The notes under the pieces: generated by a model | What the model was told of the DNA's origin: nothing | The model's input: the letters and a program-made list of their open reading frames with translations, nothing else | Database searches by the model: none | Made by a program: the position numbers and the translations under genes | NCBI RefSeq assembly: GCF_039532215.1 | Contig: NZ_BAAARN010000002.1 | Location: forward strand, 54,525 to 118,524 | Length of the DNA: 64,000 nucleotides | Source: Pedococcus aerophilus | GTDB taxonomy: Bacteria; Actinomycetota; Actinomycetes; Actinomycetales; Dermatophilaceae | Reading direction: 5' to 3' | Shown here: positions 24,788 to 33,746 of the stretch, piece by piece | Position numbering within the stretch: the first letter of the stretch is position 1 | Layout: each line of letters opens with the position of its first letter

Positions 24788-26242
24788 CTGGGAGACCGTC
24801 GCTCCGCGCAGCATCGGTCCCGCGAGCAGGGTGGTGATCGCGGAGGGCGCGCGCCCCGGGTCGAGCAGGGCGCCGACGACCGCCTGCTCCTGCGTGGTGC
24901 CGGCCAGGCCGGCATCGGGATCGGTCACCGCCGCCCCGGCAGCACCGGAGAGCAGGCCCGGCAGGGCCGAGAACTCGGGGTTCGCGGGGTAGCCGCCGAT
25001 GTTGTCGGTGCCGTCGTCGAACTTCTTGCCCGGGACCGGTCGAGCCTGCGACGTCCTCGGGTCGGGGAGCAGGCCGCAGCTGGCCGGGCGACGCTCCCCC
25101 CACCGCGGTTCCTCCCCCGTCCGGTACCCCGGACGCTGAGGGGCGACCTCGACGGTGATGTGGAAGGTGTCGTCCCGGAACGCCTCGTCGATGCGGGGCC
25201 GCCAGTCCACGAGCGCCTCGGTGAAGCACGGGTACTGCGGGGAGTACTTCGCGAACAGCTCCACCGTCGGCCGCTGCACCTGACCCACCCGGATGATCCG
25301 CTCCCCGTTCGCCTCCAGGAACCCCGACGCCTCGTTCGCGAACCCCGCCGTCCCCGCCAGGAACCCCGCCAACACATCCTTCTTCTGCACGATCGTCGTG
25401 TTCGTCGTCGCCAACGTCGACGCCGCCCGCACCAGATCCGGCGCCGCCACCGCATACGTGCTCGCCAGGTCAGCCAACCCCGAGATGTCCGCCTGGATCA
25501 CCGGCACCTTCGGATTGATCTCCTTGAAGTAGGAGTCCACCAGCACCAGGTTCTGACCCAACCGCGTCCCACGACCCTCCAACGCCGACGCCAACGCGTT
25601 CAACGTCGCCGACAGCTTCGCCGGCTCCACCGCCCGCAACAACGGCAACAGGTCCGCGAACACCTTCTCCAGCTCGATCGCCACGCTCGACCGGTCCTGG
25701 GTGATGACGTCACCGGCCCTGATCGGGGCGGCGGGCTCGGCCTGGGGCACGAGGTCGACGTACCGCTCACCGAAGAGGGTCTTGGGCAGGAGCCGGGCGT
25801 GGACGTTGGCCGGGATGAGGTCGACCGAGTCGGGATCGAGCGCGAGCCCGAGCCGCGCCCCGTCACCGGTGGTCTCCACCGAACGCATCTGCCCGACGAT
25901 GACGCCCCGGACCTTGACGTCGGCCGCGGTCTGCAGCTGCGACCCGATGCGGTCGGTCTCGAGCGTGACGCGGACGACGCGGGTGAAGACCTGGGCGTAC
26001 GACGCGATGGACACCGAGATGAGCAGGCCGACCACGAGGAGGAAGGCGAGGCCGTACGTCTTGTCGCTCAGCCGGGCGAGGCCACCGGTCGCCGGGCCGA
26101 GCGGTGAACGTGGTGTCGTCGGCAGCCGGGCAGCCTCGAGCCGCCCGGGATCAGCCAGAGACGGGTCAGCCGGGTCAGCGACAGGGCGGGCGCGCTCGAC
26201 GTCGACCGTCCTCACCACCCTTCGTTGCGTGATGTACGACAC
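24776..26242 (-). CDS. Lone MCE/MlaD-domain protein
   Basis: 488-aa protein: a Pro-rich cytoplasmic tail, one transmembrane helix (about 63-84, YGLAFLLVVGLLISVSIAS), an MlaD/MCE domain (about 88-165, ending LFGERYVDLVP), a helical region (about 180-320) and a Cys-containing C-terminal domain. MCE proteins form tubes for lipid or sterol import and normally occur as six genes with two YrbE permeases and an ATPase. Here there is a single gene with none of these. GTG 26242 is used; an internal GTG-GTG at codons 9-10 is possible. The central third has aberrant codon use (separate entry). Confidence 0.82.
   Translation of the reverse strand: MSYITQRRVVRTVDVERARPVADPADPSLADPGRLEAARLPTTPRSPLGPATGGLARLSDKTYGLAFLLVVGLLISVSIASYAQVFTRVVRVTLETDRIGSQLQTAADVKVRGVIVGQMRSVETTGDGARLGLALDPDSVDLIPANVHARLLPKTLFGERYVDLVPQAEPAAPIRAGDVITQDRSSVAIELEKVFADLLPLLRAVEPAKLSATLNALASALEGRGTRLGQNLVLVDSYFKEINPKVPVIQADISGLADLASTYAVAAPDLVRAASTLATTNTTIVQKKDVLAGFLAGTAGFANEASGFLEANGERIIRVGQVQRPTVELFAKYSPQYPCFTEALVDWRPRIDEAFRDDTFHITVEVAPQRPGYRTGEEPRWGERRPASCGLLPDPRTSQARPVPGKKFDDGTDNIGGYPANPEFSALPGLLSGAAGAAVTDPDAGLAGTTQEQAVVGALLDPGRAPSAITTLLAGPMLRGATVSQSPG
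25220..25700 (-). other. Codon-use anomaly inside the MCE gene
   Basis: Across about 25,290-25,690 the coding strand uses GCG for almost every Ala, ACG for Thr, GGG/GGT for Gly, GTG for Val and TTG/CTG for Leu. I found no GCC, GGC, ACC, GTC or CTC codon. Both flanks of the same gene use the C-ending codons normal for the window. The frame is unbroken. The sharp edges suggest a recombined segment from a differently biased mce gene. Confidence 0.7.
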
Positions 26243-26269
26243 CGTGGCAACGAGCGAACGGGGTGGAGG

Positions 26270-27241
26270 TTACGTCCGGTTTCGACCGGACTCGACGGCG
26301 TCGGCGACCGACAGGGCGATGCCGTCGAGGATGTCGTGCTCCGAGGTCACCACGCGGTCGACACCGAGGTCGGCCATCCGCTGGACGACCTCGCGCCAGA
26401 CCAGGGCACCGGCACCGATGACGTCGACGCGACCCGGGTGCATGAAGCCGAGCGCCGCCCGCTCGTCCCGCGTCATCTCCAGCAGCTCCTCGCAGGCCCG
26501 CAGGACGGCTTCGCTGGAGAGCTCGGCGAGGTGGATGCGCTCGGGCTGGTAGCTCGTCAGGCCCAGCGCGTGCGCGGTCACGGTGGTCACGCTGCCGGCG
26601 AGGCCGACGAGGGTCTGCACCCCGTCGAGCTCGACGCGCTCGCGGGCGAGCTCGATCGCCGCTTCGACGTCGGCCACCGCGGCGGCGACCTCGGCCGCCG
26701 TCGGTGGGTCGGAGCGCAGGTGGCGCTCGGTCATCCGGACGCAGCCGACGTCGACCGACCGGCCCGACTCGACCGTGTCGAGGCCGCGGACCAGCTCGGT
26801 CGAGCCGCCGCCAAGGTCCACGACGAGGTAGGGCCCGGGGATGCCGGCAGCGCGCAGGTCACCGGTGGCCCCGCGGAACGACAACCCGGCCTCCTCGTCG
26901 CCGGAGACGACCTCGGGGGTGGTGCCGTAGTGGGCGAAGGCCTCGCGGACGCCGGTGACGAACTCGTCGGCGTTCGAGGCGTCGCGGGAGGCCGAGGTCG
27001 CCACGAAGCGGACCTGCTCGGCACCGAGCTCTCGGCACTGCCCGGCGTACTCCGACGCCATCGCGAGGGTCCGGCGCATGGCCTCGGGGTCGATCTGCCC
27101 GGTCCGGTCCACGCCGTACCCGAGGCGCACGACCTCCATCCGGCGCAGCACGTCGGTGAGCGCACCGGTGTGGGGGTCGATGTCGGCGACGAGCAGCCGG
27201 ATCGAGTTGGTGCCGCAGTCGACGGCCCCGACGCGCGTCAC
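26270..27241 (-). CDS. ppx: Ppx/GppA-family phosphatase
   Basis: 323-aa ASKHA-fold enzyme that hydrolyses polyphosphate or pppGpp. VGAVDCGTNSIRLLVADI (phosphate-1 loop), RFVATSASRDASN, VVSGDEEAGLSF (catalytic Glu) and YLVVDLGGGSTELV are diagnostic. The GTG start overlaps the DUF501 stop by 4 nt (GTGA). It is the last gene of the eno-divIC-DUF501-ppx group, an arrangement also found in mycobacteria (Rv1023-Rv1026, from memory). Short one-domain members can be exopolyphosphatase or guanosine pentaphosphate phosphatase. Confidence 0.9.
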   Translation of the reverse strand: MTRVGAVDCGTNSIRLLVADIDPHTGALTDVLRRMEVVRLGYGVDRTGQIDPEAMRRTLAMASEYAGQCRELGAEQVRFVATSASRDASNADEFVTGVREAFAHYGTTPEVVSGDEEAGLSFRGATGDLRAAGIPGPYLVVDLGGGSTELVRGLDTVESGRSVDVGCVRMTERHLRSDPPTAAEVAAAVADVEAAIELARERVELDGVQTLVGLAGSVTTVTAHALGLTSYQPERIHLAELSSEAVLRACEELLEMTRDERAALGFMHPGRVDVIGAGALVWREVVQRMADLGVDRVVTSEHDILDGIALSVADAVESGRNRT

Positions 27242-27771
27242 GCGGACGTGCCGTCCGGCACGCACGAGCCGTTCGACCACCAGTCGCCGAGCAGTGCGAG
27301 CGTCTCGTCACCGAGGGGGTTCACGCCGGGACCCGCGGCGAGGGAGTGCGCCGCGAGGACGTGCAGGCACTTCACGCGGGTGGGCATGCCGCCCGCGGAG
27401 ATGCCCTCGATCTCCTCGACCCGGCCGAGCTCGTACCGGCGCCGCAGGTAGTCCTCGTGCGCGGCGGCATACCGGGCCGCGAGGTCCTCGTCCGCGGCGA
27501 GGCGGTCGGTCATCTCCTTCATCACGCCCTGGCTCTCCAGGGTCGAGATGGCTCCGGTGAGCTTGGGGCAGGTCGCGTAGAACGTCGTCGGGAACGGTGT
27601 CCCGCCCGGCAGCCGCGGCTCGGTGGTGAGCACGTCGGGCCGGCCGCAGGGGCAGCGGTGGGCCACTGCGACGACACCGCGCGGCACCCGGCCGAGCTGG
27701 ACGTCGACGGCGGCGATGTCGGCCTGCGTGGGTGGCTGGGCCTGGGGCACGTCGGGGGGCAGTTCGGTCAC
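27238..27771 (-). CDS. DUF501 protein
   Basis: 177-aa protein matching the DUF501 family. Conserved blocks are RVPRGVVAVAHRCPCGRPDV with a CxC pair, GTPFPTTFYATCPKLTGAIS, and GMPTRVKCLHVLAAHSLA with further Cys and His. The conserved Cys/His residues suggest metal binding, which is not demonstrated. It starts at GTG 27771, 33 nt after divIC, and couples to ppx by a GTGA overlap. Function is unknown. Confidence 0.88.
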   Translation of the reverse strand: MTELPPDVPQAQPPTQADIAAVDVQLGRVPRGVVAVAHRCPCGRPDVLTTEPRLPGGTPFPTTFYATCPKLTGAISTLESQGVMKEMTDRLAADEDLAARYAAAHEDYLRRRYELGRVEEIEGISAGGMPTRVKCLHVLAAHSLAAGPGVNPLGDETLALLGDWWSNGSCVPDGTSA

Positions 27772-27804
27772 GTCGGGGAGGTCACTTCTGCTGGTGTGGT
27801 CGGG

Positions 27805-28416
27805 TCACTTGCCGGGGGTCGCAGAGCCGGACGTCGCCGCCGGGCCGGAGTCGGCCACGCGGACCGACTCCCAGAGCTGGCCGTACCACGGGTGGTCGCT
27901 CGAGGCCGCAGGCGCCTTGGCCACCCCGGGCAGGGCCTTCGCCGACGGCTTGCCGTCGATCACGGTGTAGGACTTCTCGCCGACCTTGACGAACTTGAGG
28001 CGTTCGCGGGCCTGCTGCATGACGTAGGCCTCGTCGTCCCAGCGGGCCTGCTCCTTCTGGAGCTCGGCGACCTGGGCGCGCTGCTGGCCGACTCCCTCGT
28101 TGAGCGCGTCGATCTCCCCCTGCTGGCGCAGGTAGGACCGCAGCGTGGGCACGAGCGTCACGGCGAGCAGCACGAGGATCGTCGCGAGGACGACCCCGCG
28201 CAGCACCGTGCGCGACGCCTTGCGCTCGGTGGCGACCTGCGCGGACGCCGCCTTGCGGACCGCGCCGGACGCCGTGGCGCGTGAGCGCCCGGGCCCCGCC
28301 CCCGGTCGGGCGGAGGTACCGCGCGAGCTGCTGCGCGCCGTACCTCCCGAGCGGGGCGCGGCAGGACGGCGGGGCGGTGTGCCCGACCCGCTCGTCCCGT
28401 GTCCCGTTCCTGCCAT
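27805..28416 (-). CDS. Septum formation initiator, FtsB/DivIC family
   Basis: 203-aa bitopic protein: a long basic Ser/Pro/Gly-rich cytoplasmic tail (1-70), one transmembrane helix (LRGVVLATILVLLAVTLVP, about 72-90), then a coiled coil (LRQQGEIDALNEGVGQQRAQVAELQKEQ written in part) and the conserved YVMQQARERLKFVKVGEKSY block. FtsB/DivIC proteins join the divisome. It lies 29 nt after eno, as in many actinobacteria. Confidence 0.9.
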   Translation of the reverse strand: MAGTGHGTSGSGTPPRRPAAPRSGGTARSSSRGTSARPGAGPGRSRATASGAVRKAASAQVATERKASRTVLRGVVLATILVLLAVTLVPTLRSYLRQQGEIDALNEGVGQQRAQVAELQKEQARWDDEAYVMQQARERLKFVKVGEKSYTVIDGKPSAKALPGVAKAPAASSDHPWYGQLWESVRVADSGPAATSGSATPGK

Positions 28417-28445
28417 GGCTGTCCCGACCGACCCGTGTCCGGCCG

Positions 28446-29882
<1,437 letters not shown>

Positions 29883-30806
29883 TCAGGTGAGCCGCTGGTG
29901 GGCGACGGCGATCGCGGCACCGAGGCGGGCGTTGTCGCGGACGAGCGCGATGTTGGTGTCCAGCGAGCGGCCGTCGGAGAGCTCGACGATGCGGCCGAGC
30001 AGGAACGGCGTGATGTCCTTGCCGTGGATGCCGCGTTCGTCGCACTCGGCGAGCGCCTGGTCGATGAGCACCCCGATCTCGGCCGCGGGGATCTCGTCGT
30101 CGGCGGGCACGGGGTTGGCGACGGCGATCGCTCCGGCCAGGCCCAGGTCCCACTTGGCGGCCATCATCGCAGCGATCTCGTCGGCGGAGTCGGCCCGCAG
30201 CGGGGCGCGGTGGCCGCTGGAGCGGGAGTAGAACGACGGGAACTCGTCGCTGCCGCGGACGACGACCGGTACGCCGAGGGTCTCGAGCGTCTCGAGGGTG
30301 AGGCCGATGTCGAGGATCGACTTCACGCCGGCGCTGACGACGGCGACGTCGGTCTGGCCGAGCTCGGTGAGGTCGGCCGAGATGTCGAAGCTGTGCTCGG
30401 CGCCGCGGTGGACCCCACCCAGTCCGCCGGTGACGAACACCCGGATCCCGGCGAGGGCCGCGAGGCGCATCGTGGCCGCGACGGTCGTCGCGCCGTGCGC
30501 GCGGCGGGCGATGACGTGCGGGAGGTCGCGCAGGCTGACCTTGGCGACGTCGGGGTGGGTGGCGAGGGTCTCGAGCTCGTCGCGGTCCAGGCCGATGCGC
30601 GGCACACCGTCGAGCACCGCGATGGTGGCCGGGGTCGCGCCGCCGTCGCGGATGATCTGCTCGACCTCCACGGCCATGGCGACGTTGCGCGGGTAGGGCA
30701 TGCCGTGGCTGATGATCGTGCTCTCCAGGGCCACGACCGGCCGGCCCGCCGCGAGCGCGTCGGCGACCTCGGCATTGAGGCGCAGTGAGTGGTGGGGCGT
30801 GGTCAT
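29883..30806 (-). CDS. psuG: Pseudouridine-5'-phosphate glycosidase
   Basis: 307-aa enzyme that cleaves the C-C glycosidic bond of pseudouridine 5'-phosphate to uracil and ribose 5-phosphate. Family motifs: VALESTIISHGMPYP, VAKVSLRDLPHVIA, GIRVFVTGGLGGVHRGAEHS, VVSAGVKSILDIGLTLE and NIALVRDNARLGAAIA. Full length and intact. Its ATG overlaps the kinase stop by 4 nt (ATGA), so the kinase product passes directly to it in one operon. No nucleoside transporter is adjacent, suggesting salvage of internal RNA turnover products. Confidence 0.93.
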   Translation of the reverse strand: MTTPHHSLRLNAEVADALAAGRPVVALESTIISHGMPYPRNVAMAVEVEQIIRDGGATPATIAVLDGVPRIGLDRDELETLATHPDVAKVSLRDLPHVIARRAHGATTVAATMRLAALAGIRVFVTGGLGGVHRGAEHSFDISADLTELGQTDVAVVSAGVKSILDIGLTLETLETLGVPVVVRGSDEFPSFYSRSSGHRAPLRADSADEIAAMMAAKWDLGLAGAIAVANPVPADDEIPAAEIGVLIDQALAECDERGIHGKDITPFLLGRIVELSDGRSLDTNIALVRDNARLGAAIAVAHQRLT

Positions 30807-32032
30807 CGGGACTCCTTGGTCGGGCGGCGGTGGGTGGAGGGTGTGGTCGAGCGGGAGGTGGTCGGCACGGCGGTCCTGGTCGCGGTGGCCGATGCGGTGC
30901 TGGCAGCGGCGGCCTTGGCGAGCTCGGCGTCGACGAGCCGCGGGGTGAGGTCGGGGCGCACCGTCTCCGAGCTCGAGACGGTCAGACCGGCCGCCATCTG
31001 GCCGAACCGCGCGGCGTCGGCGGGGCTGTCGCCGCGCAGGATCGCATGCACGAACGCCGCGGTCATCGAGTCACCGGCACCCGTGACGTCGACGACCTTG
31101 ACGGCCGGGGCCGGCAGCAGGGTGACAGTGACCCGGCCGTCGTCACCGAGGCTGCTGAGCAGGCTGCCCCGGGTGCCACGGCGGACCCAGACGTGCTGGA
31201 CTCCGAGCCCGTGGACGATCCGGGCCGCCCGCGAGATCGCGGCGCGGGTCTGGGCGACCGGCGCCCCGACGAGGGCGGCGAGCTCGTCGAGGTTCGGGGT
31301 CAGGGCGAGCAGTGGACGCTGCGGCGAGAGCATGGTCACGAGGTGGCGCGCCTTGGCGACGCTCACCGGGTCGATGACGACCGGCACCTGCACGGCGGCT
31401 GCGAAGTCGAGCAGCCACGCCGCCGGCGCCTGCGGCACGTTGCCGTCGACGACGAGCAGGTCGGCGTGGGTGATGAGGTCGCGGGCCGCACCGAGCTGGC
31501 GGACGGTGAGCCGGTCGGTCATCGCCATGTTGGACACGGCGACGAGCAGCTCTCCCGTCGCGTCCATGACCGCCAGATAGGTGCCGGTGCTGCCCTCGGT
31601 CACGATCATGTGGTCGACGGCGACGCCGGCCGCACGCGTCATGGCCAGGACCTGCTCGCCGAAGGCGTCGCGCCCCACCGGTGCCACGAGGTGCGTCGGG
31701 CTGCCGAGCCGGGCGAGGTTCTCTGCGATGTTGCGTCCCACCCCGCCCGGTGTCGTGACCGCTGCCCCGGGGTTGGAGGTGTGCAGCTGCGCCGGCTCGG
31801 CCGAGTGCGCCTTGACGTCCATGTTGGCGCCGCCGACGACCACCACGGACTGCGCCTCGGACCGCACGACGTACCCGCGACCGAGGATCTCGCCCTTCTT
31901 CGTGAGGTTCGACAGGTGCACGGAGACGGCAGCCTTGGTGGCACCGAGCCGCTCGGCGATCCCCGCGGCGTCCAGCATCGGCTGCGCGCGCAGCAGCTCG
32001 ACGATGTCCCGTTCACGCTGGGTGAGGCTCAT
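30803..32032 (-). CDS. psuK: PfkB-family pseudouridine kinase with N-terminal HTH
   Basis: 409-aa fusion. Residues 1-55 form a winged helix-turn-helix (RERDIVELLRAQPMLDAAGI, AVSVHLSNLTKKGEILGRGY). Residues 62-370 form a ribokinase-like kinase with GGANMDVKAHS, TPGGVGRNIAENLARLG and catalytic GAGD in VVDVTGAGDSMTAAF. The last ~40 residues are low-complexity Ala/Thr/Ser. Pairing with psuG indicates pseudouridine as substrate. The HTH may make it a self-sensing regulator of its operon, consistent with the AT-rich dyad just upstream. Confidence 0.88.
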   Translation of the reverse strand: MSLTQRERDIVELLRAQPMLDAAGIAERLGATKAAVSVHLSNLTKKGEILGRGYVVRSEAQSVVVVGGANMDVKAHSAEPAQLHTSNPGAAVTTPGGVGRNIAENLARLGSPTHLVAPVGRDAFGEQVLAMTRAAGVAVDHMIVTEGSTGTYLAVMDATGELLVAVSNMAMTDRLTVRQLGAARDLITHADLLVVDGNVPQAPAAWLLDFAAAVQVPVVIDPVSVAKARHLVTMLSPQRPLLALTPNLDELAALVGAPVAQTRAAISRAARIVHGLGVQHVWVRRGTRGSLLSSLGDDGRVTVTLLPAPAVKVVDVTGAGDSMTAAFVHAILRGDSPADAARFGQMAAGLTVSSSETVRPDLTPRLVDAELAKAAAASTASATATRTAVPTTSRSTTPSTHRRPTKESR

Positions 32033-32034
32033 AC

Positions 32035-32076
32035 TTGGAATCCTAAAGGAAACTTACATTTCCAAAGGATGGAATC
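32035..32076 (-). promoter_or_regulatory. AT-rich dyad and probable leaderless promoter of psuKG
   Basis: On the minus strand TAGGAT (32045-32040) lies 7 nt before the psuK ATG, the spacing of a -10 for a leaderless message. Around it sit GGAAA (32048-32052) and TTTCC (32059-32063) with a 6-nt spacer, flanked by further imperfect symmetry (TTGGAATCCT and AAAGGATGGAA). The AT content stands out sharply. A likely binding site for the HTH of PsuK. Confidence 0.6.
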
Positions 32077-32083
32077 GCCGACG

Positions 32084-33082
32084 TCAGTCGATGCCCGCGG
32101 ACCTGACCTGCTCGTCGAGCTCGCGCAGCACCCGCCGCAGCTCGGTGTCGGCATCGCTGCCCTCAGCACGCGCCCTCGCGACGAGGGCCAGCAGCTCGTG
32201 GCCCAGGTCGCCGGGAGGCGGCGTCGGCAGCGCTCCGCGACCGGTGCGCTCCCAGCGGGCGACGACCTTGCCGGCCGCGAGGAGCGCGGGCAACGACGCC
32301 GGTATGCCGTGCAGCAGCCCGTCGTGCCCCACCTCCCCACCGGGGTGCGAGGCTTTCGTGGCGCGCTCGGCCGCCTTGATCTGCTCCCAGCTGGCCTCGA
32401 CCTCGGCCGGTGTGCTGGCGCCACCGTCGGCGAACACGTGCGGGTGGCGTCGGACGAGCTTCTCCACGAGCGTCCCCGCGACGTCGTCGATGTCGAACGG
32501 CTCGGTGGCGTGGTCCTGAGCGACCCTCGACTGGAAGGCGACCTGGAGCAGGACGTCCCCGAGCTCCTCCCGGATGTGGTCGCGGTCGCCGGACGCGATC
32601 GCCTCGGCCGCCTCGTGCGACTCCTCGATGAGGTACTTCACGAGCGACTCGTGGGTCTGCTCGGCGTCCCACGGGCAGCCCCCCGGTGAGCGCAGCCGGT
32701 CCATCACGGCGACGACGTCGAGCAGGCGTGCGCCCGGGACGTCCCAGGACGCGACGAGGACCTCGACCTCCGGGGGTTGGCCCAGCCGCGACACCTCGGA
32801 GGCGACCGCGTCGGTCAGCCCGGGGTCACCGTCCGCGGACGCGACCCAGACGACCTCGGCCTGCGCGGCACGGTCCATGAGGTCGCGGGCCAGGTCCGGG
32901 GCGGACGCCGCACCGAGGAACGTGACCTCGAGACCGGCCTGGATCACGGCGTCGGCCAGCGGCTCCTCGGCGTCGCGGGCGAGCACCATGGTCGCCGCGT
33001 CGAGGGTCTGCCAGGCGACCCGGGTGAACAGCCCCGGCGCGATCCGCGGACTGCCGACCAGCAGCGAGAGGCGTCCGGGCAC
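32084..33082 (-). CDS. mazG: Nucleoside triphosphate pyrophosphohydrolase MazG
   Basis: 332-aa MazG. The N-terminal ~115 residues are an extra domain found in long actinobacterial MazG (LLVGSPRIAPGLFTRVAWQT...). The MazG core follows: MDRLRSPGGCPWDAEQTHESL, YLIEESHEAAEAI, EELGDVLLQVAFQS, with the EExxE/ExxD metal-binding pattern. It hydrolyses (d)NTPs to monophosphates, cleaning aberrant nucleotides. GTG 33082 lies 7 nt after the SurA-like gene, in the mfd-surA-mazG string. Confidence 0.9.
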   Translation of the reverse strand: MPGRLSLLVGSPRIAPGLFTRVAWQTLDAATMVLARDAEEPLADAVIQAGLEVTFLGAASAPDLARDLMDRAAQAEVVWVASADGDPGLTDAVASEVSRLGQPPEVEVLVASWDVPGARLLDVVAVMDRLRSPGGCPWDAEQTHESLVKYLIEESHEAAEAIASGDRDHIREELGDVLLQVAFQSRVAQDHATEPFDIDDVAGTLVEKLVRRHPHVFADGGASTPAEVEASWEQIKAAERATKASHPGGEVGHDGLLHGIPASLPALLAAGKVVARWERTGRGALPTPPPGDLGHELLALVARARAEGSDADTELRRVLRELDEQVRSAGID

Positions 33083-33089
33083 CGCCCGG

Positions 33090-33632
33090 TCAGCCCTGCG
33101 GGGTGGCGGCAGGTGCGGGCGCCTCGGCAGGCGCGGGCTTGATCCAGTTGGGGGTGCTGGGGTCAAAGCTGATCTTCTGCGGATCGAACGTGCCGTACCG
33201 CGGGTTGATCGTGATGTCGGCCTTCTGCGCCAGCGTGACCGCGCGGGACTGCTCCTCGGACGTCATCTGGTTGAAGGCGAGGCTCGCCTTGACCAGCTCG
33301 AGCGTCGAGGGAGCCGGGTCCTGGATCGTCTGGATGGCGGTGCGCGCCGCCGAGTCGGACAGACCCTTGCCGGCGTCGTTGGCCACCGTGTTGATGAAGC
33401 CGGCCATCACGAGGCTGGCGACGGCGCTCGAGGTGGTGATCCCCGAGTCGGGCTGTGCGGCGAGGATCTGGCGGGACGCCTCCTGGGCCTCCTGCTCGGT
33501 GATCCGCTGTCCGTCGACGATCGCGGCGGTGTCGGCGGTGGAGCACCCGGAGACGGCGAGCACACCCGCCGTCGCGATGGCCACGACCGAACCACGCAGG
33601 ACCTGTCGCAAAGCTGTCGGACGTGCCTTCAC
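33090..33632 (-). CDS. SurA N-terminal-like lipoprotein
   Basis: 180-aa predicted lipoprotein: basic N-terminus, hydrophobic stretch and lipobox LAVSGC (Cys about residue 30), then a SurA_N-type helical domain (AAIVDGQRITEQEAQEASRQ...). No PPIase domain is present, so any chaperone role would be non-catalytic. Ends in an Ala/Pro-rich tail. GTG 33632 has a good AAAGGGAAG site. Lies between mfd and mazG. Confidence 0.78.
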   Translation of the reverse strand: MKARPTALRQVLRGSVVAIATAGVLAVSGCSTADTAAIVDGQRITEQEAQEASRQILAAQPDSGITTSSAVASLVMAGFINTVANDAGKGLSDSAARTAIQTIQDPAPSTLELVKASLAFNQMTSEEQSRAVTLAQKADITINPRYGTFDPQKISFDPSTPNWIKPAPAEAPAPAATPQG

Positions 33633-33746
33633 AGACTTCCCTTTCTCCGTGCCCACATCGGGCTCACCTGGCACAGACCGTACCTGCACCGCTGCCGGCC
33701 GTGCCCACCGCGCCATACCTGATGCGCCGCACCTACCGAGTCGCAC

